Source: Aquificota bacterium (lineage in GTDB: Bacteria; Aquificota; Aquificia; Aquificales; Hydrogenothermaceae). Taken from it: DNA of 7,971 nucleotides. Numbering within the stretch: position 1 is the first letter of the stretch; each line of letters opens with the position of its first letter. The notes under the pieces were generated by a model that was given only the letters and a program-made list of their open reading frames with translations, made no database searches and was not told the origin of the DNA. The stretch covers positions 1 through 7,971 of the forward strand of contig JAADDT010000072.1 of assembly GCA_013153765.1 (NCBI GenBank), written 5' to 3'. A program made the position numbers and the translations under genes. Of the stretch, positions 1 to 6,454 are shown piece after piece.

Positions 1-889
1 TGTTTTCTAAAATACTGTTTATTAATGCCATTGCCAGAAAACCGTCGTACCCAGCCCTTACAGGTATCCACAGGTCTGACTTTGATGCGGTTGAGTTAAA
101 GTCTGGAGATATTACCACCTGTTTTGAACCGTTGTACCTGCCTTCCCATATAAAGTGTGCTTCCGGCGTTCTGGTTTTGTTAGGATCAATCCCCCACCAG
201 AGGTTCAGGTCTGCGGTGTATATAAAATCGGAGGGAAAACCCAGATAACCACTGCCAAAAACCACCGCCACCCCGTTTGGAAAACTGCCTACAGCCGAGC
301 TGTTAGTGTGGCTTACAGCCCCAAGCAACGCCCCGAACCTTTTTACACTGCCACCTCCCACCACGCCGGACAGACCTGTCCCTGCCTGCACGAAAAGACC
401 TTCACTTCCCTTTTCAAGGAGTGTGGAGTATATGTTTTCGGCAATTTCGGTAATGGCTTCCTCCCAGCTTACCCTTTCCCATTTACCTTCACCCCTTTTT
501 CCTGCCCTTTTCATAGGATACAAAATCCTGTCCTTCTGGCGTAAAACCTGTGAATGCTGTATTCCCGCCACACACCCCTGTGGATTAAGGTCCGGCACCG
601 GTCTGTCCGGAGGAGGATAGTCCGTTTTCTGCTTTTCCCTCTGTATCTTGCCGTCTTTAGTCCATACCTCCAGCAGACAGTTTTCCTTACAGCTTACACA
701 GTGGAAGCCTGCTCCCTTTTCTGCAGGAGAGGGACGGAGTAAGGCGTACTCCTTACGGTACATGTCTTCAGTCAGGTTTCTAAACGGCTTCAGGTCTGAA
801 GGTTTTTCCCTTCCCGATACAGGCTTTACACCGCCAAACAGCACTGCCGTTGACAGCAGTTTTAAAAAATCCCTCCTTGAAAGGGACAT
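1..889 (-). CDS. Tat-exported molybdopterin oxidoreductase, type II (NarG-like) DMSO reductase family, N-terminal part
   Basis: The open frame from the ATG at 889-887 runs off the left edge (296 codons seen; full-length relatives have roughly 800-1200). A good AAGGAGG site lies 8 bases upstream. Residues 4-10 read SRRDFLK, a textbook twin-arginine motif, followed by a short hydrophobic stretch to about residue 20, so the protein is probably exported folded. His63, Cys64, Cys67, Cys71 and Cys106 form the [4Fe-4S] region. His63-x3-Cys67-x3-Cys71-x34-Cys106 has the spacing I recall for nitrate reductase NarG. Flanking blocks also match NarG: TDYP at 89-92, a QGC-xx-G turn at 104-109, YPMKR at 124-128, and KTRTPEAHF at 238-246 followed by a DLW block. 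Known members oxidise or reduce nitrate, selenate, chlorate, dimethyl sulfide or hydrocarbons at a bis-MGD molybdenum centre; the substrate cannot be read here. The NarG Asp ligand is not visible at its expected place near residue 198. Partner subunits would lie outside the window. Confidence 0.88.
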   Translation of the reverse strand, partial: MSLSRRDFLKLLSTAVLFGGVKPVSGREKPSDLKPFRNLTEDMYRKEYALLRPSPAEKGAGFHCVSCKENCLLEVWTKDGKIQREKQKTDYPPPDRPVPDLNPQGCVAGIQHSQVLRQKDRILYPMKRAGKRGEGKWERVSWEEAITEIAENIYSTLLEKGSEGLFVQAGTGLSGVVGGGSVKRFGALLGAVSHTNSSAVGSFPNGVAVVFGSGYLGFPSDFIYTADLNLWWGIDPNKTRTPEAHFIWEGRYNGSKQVVISPDFNSTASKSDLWIPVRAGYDGFLAMALINSILEN

Positions 890-961
890 CACACTTCCCT
901 CCTTGTATAACTAAGTTTAGCAAAAAGATGTGGTATATTTAAAAGTAAAGAGGGATAACAG
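890..961. promoter_or_regulatory. Divergent intergenic region with candidate extended -10 promoter for the rusA-like gene
   Basis: These 72 bases separate the molybdoenzyme gene (minus) from the RusA gene (plus), so both starts must be served from here or from inside the neighbours. On the plus strand TGG-TATATT at 931-939 fits an extended -10 element (TGn before the hexamer), with no convincing -35 at 16-18 bases. Transcription would begin near 946, just before the AAAGAGGG ribosome binding site at 947-954. On the minus strand TTATAC (910-905) is a possible -10 without a clear -35. Both are weak calls from sequence alone. Confidence 0.3.
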
Positions 962-1405
962 ATGAAAAAGCGGTACTTCCTGTCTTTCGTACCCCCTTCA
1001 AAGGCAAACAGGATAAAGATAAACGTAAGAGCTTTCACAAAAAGCGGAAAAAGGTACATAGTGCCCAAAGACGTTTCACTGAAGATAAACAAAGCTATCT
1101 GGGAATTACAGCAACAGCACGAAGGAAAGCCTTTCCACACGCCGGTGGAGGTCTCTATCCTTTTCATACTGCCGGACAGGAGGAGAAGGGACTTGGACAA
1201 CATAATGAAAACCCTTGGAGACTGTATGGTGTATGCGGGAATACTGGAGGACGATAACCTGATATACAGGCAAACCCTTGAAAAGAAGGTCGTAAAAGGC
1301 AAGGAAGGTGTGGTAATACAGGTTTCCCCTTACAAAGAAAAGCCCCTTGACGAAAAAATCCTGAAGCAGGTTGAAAAGTTTCAAAAAAAGATGATGGAAA
1401 TTTAA
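962..1405 (+). CDS. rusA: RusA-family Holliday junction resolvase (crossover junction endodeoxyribonuclease)
   Basis: The 147-residue protein carries the RusA signature RRRRDLDN at residues 73-80, then K83, D87 and an EDD at 96-98. Compared with E. coli RusA, whose active site uses Asp70, Asp72, Lys76 and Asp91, the equivalents here are Asp77, Asp79, Lys83 and Asp98 at identical spacing, so the enzyme looks catalytically intact. The family acts as a metal-dependent dimer that cuts four-way DNA junctions symmetrically at the end of recombination. A C-terminal basic tail (about residues 124-147, KPLDEKILKQ onward) extends beyond the E. coli protein of about 120 residues. The start is supported by the AAAGAGGG site at 947-954, 7 bases before the ATG. 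In E. coli the gene comes from a prophage, but here there are no phage genes around it. A RusA from Aquifex aeolicus has been described as an active resolvase, so this may be the cell's own enzyme. Confidence 0.9.
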   Translation: MKKRYFLSFVPPSKANRIKINVRAFTKSGKRYIVPKDVSLKINKAIWELQQQHEGKPFHTPVEVSILFILPDRRRRDLDNIMKTLGDCMVYAGILEDDNLIYRQTLEKKVVKGKEGVVIQVSPYKEKPLDEKILKQVEKFQKKMMEI

Positions 1406-1511
1406 AAAATAGGTTTGCTTTCCCCCTTCCTATCAATTATATTATAAATTATAAAATAGCTGATTAATAAGGGCTTAATAGCCGACAATTAACTTGGTAG
1501 GAGGGGGGTAG
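1406..1511 (+). promoter_or_regulatory. Promoter and leader of the manC-type gene
   Basis: TTGCTT at 1415-1420 and TATATT at 1438-1443 are separated by exactly 17 bases, giving a plausible sigma-70 type promoter in an AT-rich stretch (1434-1468). Transcription would start near 1450 and leave a leader of about 60 bases. The leader contains a small hairpin, GGCT-TAAT-AGCC at 1472-1483, too short to call a riboswitch or attenuator. A very strong ribosome binding site (GGAGGGGGG, 1500-1508) precedes the ATG at 1512. No clear terminator for the upstream rusA gene is visible. Confidence 0.45.
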
Positions 1512-2960
1512 ATGAAACTTACTATTTTGTCTGGTGGAAGTGGGACGCGCCTTTTCCCCTTGTCCCGTAAGTTTTTTCCAAAACAGTTTTTAGACTTTGG
1601 TGATGGGGAAACATTACTGCAGAAAACGGTTAAAAGGGGACTGAAAATAACCAACAGCCCCCAAGACATTCTTATCTCCACAAATGGGGCTTACCAGTTC
1701 CACATCAAAAACCAGTTAACGGAGCTTTGTGGAAGTCCATCAAAACTGCCACATATAATCCTTGAACCGGAGGGCAGGAATACTGCACCGGCTATAGCCC
1801 TGTCTGTAGTTTATGCGATGGACAAGCTCGGTTGCGGTAAAGACGAGGTTATGTTTATAACCCCTTCGGATCACATCATTTCTCCGGACGATAAACTGGT
1901 AGAATACGTCAAGCAGGCGGAAAAACTGGCAGAACAGGGCTATATCATAACGTTTGGCATAAAGCCTACCAAACCGGAAACCGGATACGGATACATAGAG
2001 GCGGATACGGAAGGTAAGTTGGACGGGGGCTTTAGGGTAAAACAGTTCCACGAAAAGCCTGACTTGAAAACCGCACGGCAATACTTGGCTTCCGGCAGAT
2101 ATTACTGGAACAGTGGAATGTTTATGTTTACAATTGGTACGATATTGGAGGAGCTTAGGGTTCACGCTCCGGAAATATTTTCCCTAATAGACGGTAAAAC
2201 GTTTGAGCAGGTTGTAGAAGAGTTTGAAAATATGCCTGACATATCCATAGACTACGCAGTTATGGAGAAAACGAAAAGGGCGGCAGTACTGCCGATGGAT
2301 ATAGTCTGGTCTGATGTAGGTTCTTGGGACAGTGTTTACGATGTTCTGGAAAAGGACGAAAACAAGAACGTTAAAATAGGTAATGTGGTTGATCTGGACA
2401 CAAAAAACACCCTCATATTCGGTAATAAACGGCTCATATCAACTATAGGGTTGGAAGACCTGATAGTGGTTGAAACAGATGACGTTCTGCTGATAGCGAG
2501 ACGTGGGGACGGACAGAAGGTTAAGGATGTTGTAAACATACTGAAGAAAAATCCAAAAACAAAACACCTTACAGAGCATCATACAACCGTTTACCGTCCG
2601 TGGGGAAGTTATACGGAACTTGAGCAGGGAGACAGGTACAGGATAAAAAGGATTACGGTTTATCCCGGGGAGGCTTTAAGTCTTCAGATGCATTACCACA
2701 GGAGTGAACACTGGATAGTAGTAAAAGGAACTGCCAAAGTAATATTGGAAGATGGGGACGGTAATTTGGAAGAGGTTTTCGTACACGAAAACGAAAGTAT
2801 TTACGTACCGAAAACAACCAAACACAGATTAATCAATCCGGGCAAAGTAGTACTTGAACTGATAGAAGTACAGGTTGGGGAATACGTGGGAGAGGACGAT
2901 ATAGTAAGGTTTGAGGACAAATATAATAGAACCGGCGAAAGCCGGCTGGTTATGAGTTAG
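1512..2960 (+). CDS. manC: Bifunctional mannose-1-phosphate guanylyltransferase / mannose-6-phosphate isomerase
   Basis: The 482-residue protein is full length for the two-domain ManC/AlgA/XanB type. Residues 1 to about 285 form the nucleotidyltransferase: GGSGTRLFPLSR at 8-19 with PKQF at 23-26 (nucleotide binding), EPEGRNTAPA at 85-94, TPSDH at 117-121, TGYGYIE at 157-163, FHEKP at 179-183, WNSGMF at 199-204 and WSDVGSW at 266-272. A linker with beta-helix-like repeats follows (about 290-345). The C-terminal type II isomerase cupin starts at RPWGSY (362-367), with metal ligand candidates His394, His396 and His438 and the GEALSLQMHYHRSEHW block at 386-401. Together the two activities turn fructose-6-phosphate and mannose-1-phosphate chemistry toward GDP-mannose for exopolysaccharide, lipopolysaccharide or glycosylation; a phosphomannomutase must be encoded elsewhere. 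It appears to be a single-gene unit with its own promoter and a 3' hairpin overlapping its stop. No polysaccharide cluster is seen nearby. The symbol manC follows the general family; the algA or xanB names are equally used. Confidence 0.95.
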   Translation: MKLTILSGGSGTRLFPLSRKFFPKQFLDFGDGETLLQKTVKRGLKITNSPQDILISTNGAYQFHIKNQLTELCGSPSKLPHIILEPEGRNTAPAIALSVVYAMDKLGCGKDEVMFITPSDHIISPDDKLVEYVKQAEKLAEQGYIITFGIKPTKPETGYGYIEADTEGKLDGGFRVKQFHEKPDLKTARQYLASGRYYWNSGMFMFTIGTILEELRVHAPEIFSLIDGKTFEQVVEEFENMPDISIDYAVMEKTKRAAVLPMDIVWSDVGSWDSVYDVLEKDENKNVKIGNVVDLDTKNTLIFGNKRLISTIGLEDLIVVETDDVLLIARRGDGQKVKDVVNILKKNPKTKHLTEHHTTVYRPWGSYTELEQGDRYRIKRITVYPGEALSLQMHYHRSEHWIVVKGTAKVILEDGDGNLEEVFVHENESIYVPKTTKHRLINPGKVVLELIEVQVGEYVGEDDIVRFEDKYNRTGESRLVMS

Positions 2961-2966
2961 CCAGCC
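2932..2966. terminator. Tandem hairpins between convergent genes, probable bidirectional terminator
   Basis: Two inverted repeats are directly abutted. The first is CCGGC-GAAA-GCCGG (2932-2945), a 5-bp stem with a GAAA loop. The second is GGCTGGTTA (2944-2952) pairing with TAGCCAGCC (2958-2966) across a 5-base loop, 9 bp with one G-U pair. They share bases 2944-2945, so only one can be complete at a time. The plus-strand side is followed by TCTTTTT at 2976-2982, about ten bases away; the minus-strand side is followed by the T-rich TTCTATTATATTT. The structure contains the manC stop codon (2958-2960), and the slipin stop lies 4 bases beyond it. The roles are inferred from position and pairing. 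Confidence 0.6.
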
Positions 2967-2970
2967 TGTC

Positions 2971-3831
2971 CTAATTCTTTTTACTGAGTTTTTCAAGCAT
3001 TGCCGACAGCTCTGTCGGGAACGGGAACACTATAGTTTTTGCGTTTTTCTGCCCTATCGTGTTCAGCGTTTCCAGATACCTTAACTGCATTGATAACGGT
3101 TGTGTGGCAAGCAGTTGTGCGGCTTCAACAAGCTTTTGTGCCGCTTGGTATTCAGCTTCGGCGGATATGATTTTTGCCCTCCTTTCCCTTTCAGCTTCAG
3201 CCTGCCTTGCCATAGCCTTAACCAGTTCCTCCGGCAGGTCTATCCTTTTCAGCTCAACGGCAACGACCTTAACCCCCCAAGCGTCCGTCTCCTTGTCTAT
3301 TATTTCCTGCAGTTTCATATTTATTTTTTCCCTCTGGGACAGCAGTTCGTCCAGCTCAGCCTGTCCACAAACGCTCCTTAAAGTCGTCTGTGAAATCTGG
3401 GAAGTTGCGTATATGTAGTCCTCCACGTTGACTATAGCCTTTACAGGATCAATAACCCTGAAGTAAACCACGGCGTCAACTTTAACGGAAACGTTGTCCT
3501 TGGTGATAACGTCCTGCGTAGGAACGTCCATTGTGATAACCCTTAAGGAAACCCTTACCATTTTATCTATGAAAGGTATCAGGATTATCAGACCGGGACC
3601 CTTTGCCCCGATAACCCTTCCCAGACGGAATACCACAGCCCTTTCGTACTCCGGCAGAACCTTAATTGCGGAGGCAAGGAATATTACTATTAAAATACCT
3701 ATTATTATTATCGGCAGTGCCATATCGCTTCCTCCTAAAGCGTTCAGAATAAGAGCAAATATGTTTTCCCCAAAAACGGCAGACAGGAATATTGCTCCGA
3801 ATATGAGGAGTACTATAAAGTCCTTTTTCAT
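2971..3831 (-). CDS. Slipin / stomatin-like SPFH-domain membrane protein
   Basis: The 286-residue frame has two hydrophobic stretches (about residues 5-31 and 38-57) and then a classic SPFH (band 7) domain, from [16 protein letters not shown] (57-72) to about residue 205. This includes [13 protein letters not shown] (77-90), the [12 protein letters not shown] block (103-114) and LRSVCGQ (151-157). A charged coiled-coil with [23 protein letters not shown] (211-233) follows, then [16 protein letters not shown] and an IVFPFP tail (267-272), all typical of slipins. These proteins oligomerise at the inner membrane and organise microdomains; many are paired with an NfeD protease, which is not seen nearby. 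The start is ambiguous. The ATG at 3831 overlaps the cutA stop by one base (TAATG), but Met37 at 3723 has a much better ribosome binding site and gives the usual slipin length of about 250. It is the last gene of the operon. Confidence 0.93.
   Translation of the reverse strand: MKKDFIVLLIFGAIFLSAVFGENIFALILNALGGSDMALPIIIIGILIVIFLASAIKVLPEYERAVVFRLGRVIGAKGPGLIILIPFIDKMVRVSLRVITMDVPTQDVITKDNVSVKVDAVVYFRVIDPVKAIVNVEDYIYATSQISQTTLRSVCGQAELDELLSQREKINMKLQEIIDKETDAWGVKVVAVELKRIDLPEELVKAMARQAEAERERRAKIISAEAEYQAAQKLVEAAQLLATQPLSMQLRYLETLNTIGQKNAKTIVFPFPTELSAMLEKLSKKN
3724..3736 (-). promoter_or_regulatory. Strong internal ribosome binding site for an alternative slipin start (Met37)
   Basis: On the minus strand AGGAGG (3736-3731) lies 7 bases before an in-frame ATG at 3723-3721, the start MALPIIIIG. 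This is better than the GGAGA/AAAGG site before the first ATG at 3831. Starting here removes the first hydrophobic segment and leaves one N-terminal membrane anchor, as in ordinary slipins. Either this is the true start, or the gene makes a long and a short form. Confidence 0.6.
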
Positions 3832-4151
3832 TACCTTTCTCCCGTAGTCTCGTCTATCCAGTTAAGGTATTCTGCCGACCCTTTTACCACAGGCATACCT
3901 ATTATTTCCGGTACTGTATAAGGATGGTTTTCTTTAACGAACTTTTCAAGCTTTTCAAACAATTCCTGTCTGGTTTTTACCACCAGCAGAACCTCACTGT
4001 CGTCCTCAATCTTTCCCTGCCAGAAGTATATGGAGTTTAAGCCGGGAATTATGTTTACGCAGGCGGCAAGCCTGTTTTCCACCAGACCGAAAGCTATCCG
4101 CCTTCCCGTTTCCTTATCGGGACAGGTTATAAAAACCACCAGATATCCCAT
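3831..4151 (-). CDS. cutA: CutA1 divalent-cation tolerance protein
   Basis: The 106-residue protein matches CutA1 over its whole length: [14 protein letters not shown] at 7-20, [15 protein letters not shown] at 23-37, [20 protein letters not shown] at 40-60, HPYTVPEI at 76-83 and the C-terminal YLNWI at 95-99. CutA1 proteins are small, very stable cytoplasmic trimers that bind divalent metals such as copper. The name comes from copper-tolerance mutants in E. coli, but the molecular role is not settled. The ATG follows the SNF2 stop with no gap (TAA then ATG), with GGGAGG (4162-4157) five bases upstream, inside the helicase reading frame. Its own stop overlaps the first slipin ATG by one base, so translation of the three genes is probably coupled. 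Confidence 0.95.
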   Translation of the reverse strand: MGYLVVFITCPDKETGRRIAFGLVENRLAACVNIIPGLNSIYFWQGKIEDDSEVLLVVKTRQELFEKLEKFVKENHPYTVPEIIGMPVVKGSAEYLNWIDETTGER

Positions 4152-5840
4152 TTAAGCCTCCCGCTTAAAGCCTATGTATTCCATCAGCTCTTCAAGGGAG
4201 ACGGCTTCGTCTTCCACGGTAGCCGTCCCTCCCTCTATAACATTTTCAAACATTTTTCTTTTTTCTTCCAGTTTTTGGAGTATTTTTTCTTCCACCGTGT
4301 CCTTCATAACAAAATTATATATGTTTACCCTGTTTTTCTGTCCTATCCTGTGTATCCTGTCTTCAGCCTGCCACATCTTTGCCGGATTCCAGTGGCTATC
4401 AAAAAACACGCAGTAGCTTGCCTCAACCAGCGTAAGACCTTCACCGGCGGTGCCTATCGTTCCTACGAAGACGGATTTGGAAGGATTTTTCCTGAACTGC
4501 TCCACAGCTTCCCTTTTAGCTTTCCCGTCCATACCGCCGTAATAAACCACTATGCTGTCAGGATTTATGTAAAAGGAAAGGTTTTTAACTATCTTTTCAA
4601 CGCCGGCTGACACGAAGTTAGTGAAAACCACCACCTTTTCCTTTTCCCTTACCAGCTCCAGCACCATTTCCCTGAGCCTTTCCATTTTTGGGCTTTCTAC
4701 GGACTTTGACGGGAAGTTGCATACCTGCCTTAGTTTCTGTAAGGAACGGAGAAGGTTCTGCTTCATTATGAAGCGGAAGTTCTTCTCACCTTTAAAGCGG
4801 GCGTATATTTCCTCAAGCCTTTCCGTTTCCCTGCCTAAAATGTAGTCGTACTCAGCTCTTTGAAGTGGTGAAAGCTCAAACTTTTCTATCTCCGGCGGTA
4901 GTTTTTCCGGCAGGTCTTTCAGAACTTCCTTTTTCCTCCGCCTCAGCATTACAGGTTTTATCAGTGCTTTAGCTCCCTCCTCGTCAATGGTGGCAGGTCT
5001 GTTGAAGTAAGGATTTAAAAATTCGTAAAGGGAAAGTAGCTCTTTCAGGTTGTTCTGTAGAGGCGTTCCGCTTAAAGCCCACCTTATTTTTGCCGTTTTT
5101 GACAGGAATTTTACCGCCTTTGTCTTAAGTGCTCCCGGATTTTTTATGTTGTGTGCCTCGTCCAGTATGATCAAATCCAGACTTTCCCTGAAGCGGTTTA
5201 CCAGCTCTTTAGAGAACTTGTAGTCGTTTTTCAGCGTATCGTAGCTTATCAGGTAAACGTGGCTTTCCTTTCCGTAAAGGAGTTTCCTCAGGTTTTTATT
5301 GCCGTTTAGCGTTATGAAAACAAGCTCCGGTGCCCACTTTTTAAGATGCTCCTCCCAGACAGAAATAAGGTTAGTCGGAACAACGATTAACGCTTTTTTT
5401 ATCTTTCCCTGAAGGAAGAGTATCCTCATTGCTGTTATTGACATCACGGTTTTTCCCGTTCCCATCTGGTCTGCCAGAAGGCAGAACTCACGGGAAAGGA
5501 GGAACTTTATGCCCTGTATCTGGTAGTTAAACAGCTTACTTGGGAACTGGAGGTCTTTAGGCAGGTCAAGGTCTATCTCCGGCATAAGCAGTGGAGTTAA
5601 AAGGTCAAACAGGCTGTAGTTATGGACTTTACTTTTCCTGTCCCCTTTCCCTTCCGTTCCTGCTTTAAACTCCCTTGTCTTTTCCGTAAGCCTGTATCCT
5701 GTGCAGGACACTTTAGGAAGCGGTTTTACCAGGTTTTCCGATACGAAGCAGTAAGCCCTGTCAGTAAATACCAGTCTGGTTTTTACCTCTAAAGGTCTGA
5801 CCAGATTACCTGACAGATAGACCCTTTCCTTTATTCTCAA
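4152..5840 (-). CDS. Compact SNF2-family DNA-dependent ATPase / helicase-like protein
   Basis: The 562-residue protein has the complete SNF2 core. A YQIQG block at 106-110 precedes Walker A DQMGTGKT at 124-131. LIVVPTNLISVWEEH (151-165) is motif Ia, DEAH at 227-230 is motif II and SGTPLQN at 257-263 is motif III. In the second lobe, GTAGEGLTL at 463-471 is motif V and QAEDRIHRIGQ at 491-501 is motif VI. SNF2 proteins translocate on double-stranded DNA and remodel bound proteins without unwinding. About 95 N-terminal residues match nothing I know. There is no SWIM zinc finger or long accessory domain, so it is smaller than many bacterial SNF2 proteins of about 900-1100 residues. The start is TTG (5840-5838), supported by a GGAG site seven bases upstream. 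It overlaps the preceding gene by 35 bases, which suggests coupled translation and a shared function. Whether it acts in transcription, repair or defence cannot be told. Confidence 0.92.
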   Translation of the reverse strand: MRIKERVYLSGNLVRPLEVKTRLVFTDRAYCFVSENLVKPLPKVSCTGYRLTEKTREFKAGTEGKGDRKSKVHNYSLFDLLTPLLMPEIDLDLPKDLQFPSKLFNYQIQGIKFLLSREFCLLADQMGTGKTVMSITAMRILFLQGKIKKALIVVPTNLISVWEEHLKKWAPELVFITLNGNKNLRKLLYGKESHVYLISYDTLKNDYKFSKELVNRFRESLDLIILDEAHNIKNPGALKTKAVKFLSKTAKIRWALSGTPLQNNLKELLSLYEFLNPYFNRPATIDEEGAKALIKPVMLRRRKKEVLKDLPEKLPPEIEKFELSPLQRAEYDYILGRETERLEEIYARFKGEKNFRFIMKQNLLRSLQKLRQVCNFPSKSVESPKMERLREMVLELVREKEKVVVFTNFVSAGVEKIVKNLSFYINPDSIVVYYGGMDGKAKREAVEQFRKNPSKSVFVGTIGTAGEGLTLVEASYCVFFDSHWNPAKMWQAEDRIHRIGQKNRVNIYNFVMKDTVEEKILQKLEEKRKMFENVIEGGTATVEDEAVSLEELMEYIGFKREA

Positions 5841-6345
5841 CCTCGTTCTCCATAATGTATTTAAGTGCTTTTTCTATCCTGCTGAAAGGCTCCATAATGT
5901 TAAAGTTCCTATACATTTCTTGGAGGGAATTGGATATGCTTACCAGCTTTTTTTCGTCCTCCCTGTTTACGGATATGTAAAGCGGTTCAAACCTGTCGTG
6001 TATGTTAACGACCTTGTGGCTCAGCCTGTTTAACGGCATAAATTGGTCGTATTTCTGTATGTGGACTACAGGTTTGTCTATCTCCTTCCTGATGGACAGG
6101 AGATTTTTTTCCTTTGTAAGGACTATGTCGTAATCCTCCTGCAGTGCGTTAAGCAGTTGAACTGTGAACCTTTCCTTGTAAAGGACTTCCTGAAGTGCCT
6201 CCCCGTAAAGTATCTCCTGCAGTCTGTCCACGTCAAGGTTTGAGGTGATGCGGAACTCTAAAGGCTTTGTACTTTCGTCCGTTATAAGCACGCCAGCCCT
6301 GTAAACACTGCCAATACTGTAAAAGTTGACGTAAGCTACTTTCAT
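5806..6345 (-). CDS. Uncharacterised protein overlapping and preceding the SNF2 gene
   Basis: The 179-residue soluble protein has no signal peptide or membrane segment and I cannot assign a function. Its N-terminal half has a recognisable pattern: GSVYRAGVLITDESTKPLEF at 12-31, then RLQEILYGEAL at 41-51 and DYDIVLTKEKNLL at 71-83. This recalls an uncharacterised family with a G-x-L-x-TD...PLEF...LQ-x-ILYG signature, but that is from memory and not checked. The middle (91-125) looks beta-rich, the C-terminal part (129-171) helical and charged. It is the first gene of the minus-strand operon, and its last 35 bases encode the start of the SNF2 ATPase in another frame, so a partner or adaptor role for that ATPase is a reasonable guess. 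The ATG at 6345 has GGGG/TAAGG just upstream. Confidence 0.8.
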   Translation of the reverse strand: MKVAYVNFYSIGSVYRAGVLITDESTKPLEFRITSNLDVDRLQEILYGEALQEVLYKERFTVQLLNALQEDYDIVLTKEKNLLSIRKEIDKPVVHIQKYDQFMPLNRLSHKVVNIHDRFEPLYISVNREDEKKLVSISNSLQEMYRNFNIMEPFSRIEKALKYIMENEVENKGKGLSVR

Positions 6346-6404
6346 AGTCCTTACCCCTTCTGCGGTGGTTTATTTATTTTCGTCTCCACCTGCCTTTTCC
6401 TTTA

Positions 6405-6421
6405 GACGGCCGTCCCGCCGG
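6405..6421. promoter_or_regulatory. GC-rich palindrome near the likely start of the minus-strand operon
   Basis: GACGGCCGTC at 6405-6414 is a perfect 10-base palindrome in an otherwise AT-rich intergenic region, and CGGC at 6407-6410 can also pair with GCCG at 6417-6420. On the minus strand it lies just downstream of TATAAA (6428-6423), so it would fall at or just after the transcription start of the four-gene operon. An operator is possible. No T-tract follows on either strand, which argues against a terminator. Confidence 0.35.
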
Positions 6422-6422
6422 A

Positions 6423-6454
6423 TTTATATTTATCATTATCAAAAATATTGACAA
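6423..6454 (-). promoter_or_regulatory. Weak candidate promoter for the four-gene minus-strand operon
   Basis: Reading leftwards, TTGTCA (6454-6449) resembles a -35 box and overlaps the dnaK -35 box on the other strand. TATAAA (6428-6423) is the best -10-like hexamer, but the 20-base spacing is too long for a standard promoter, while hexamers at 16-18 bases fit poorly. The call rests mainly on the operon needing a promoter between 6345 and dnaK. Confidence 0.25.

Noticed and set aside
155..914. Several plus-strand open frames over the left-edge gene
   Set aside because: The minus-strand frame carries the Tat motif, the iron-sulfur cysteines and NarG-like blocks throughout; the plus frames have no motifs or plausible starts.
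889..1302. A 137-residue minus-strand frame opposite the rusA gene
   Set aside because: The plus strand has the exact RusA catalytic pattern; the minus frame has no ribosome binding site or recognisable content.
962..1405. RusA as a sign of a prophage
   Set aside because: No integrase, structural, lysis or replication genes lie nearby, and the flanking genes are ordinary metabolic ones.
1409..1433. ATAGG...CCTAT inverted repeat after rusA as a terminator
   Set aside because: The stem is only 5 bp with a 15-base loop and no following T-run, and it overlaps the better manC promoter candidate.
4152..6345. SNF2 gene pair as a known defence system such as DISARM
   Set aside because: No methyltransferase, phospholipase D-type or DUF1998 gene is present; the neighbours are cutA and a slipin.
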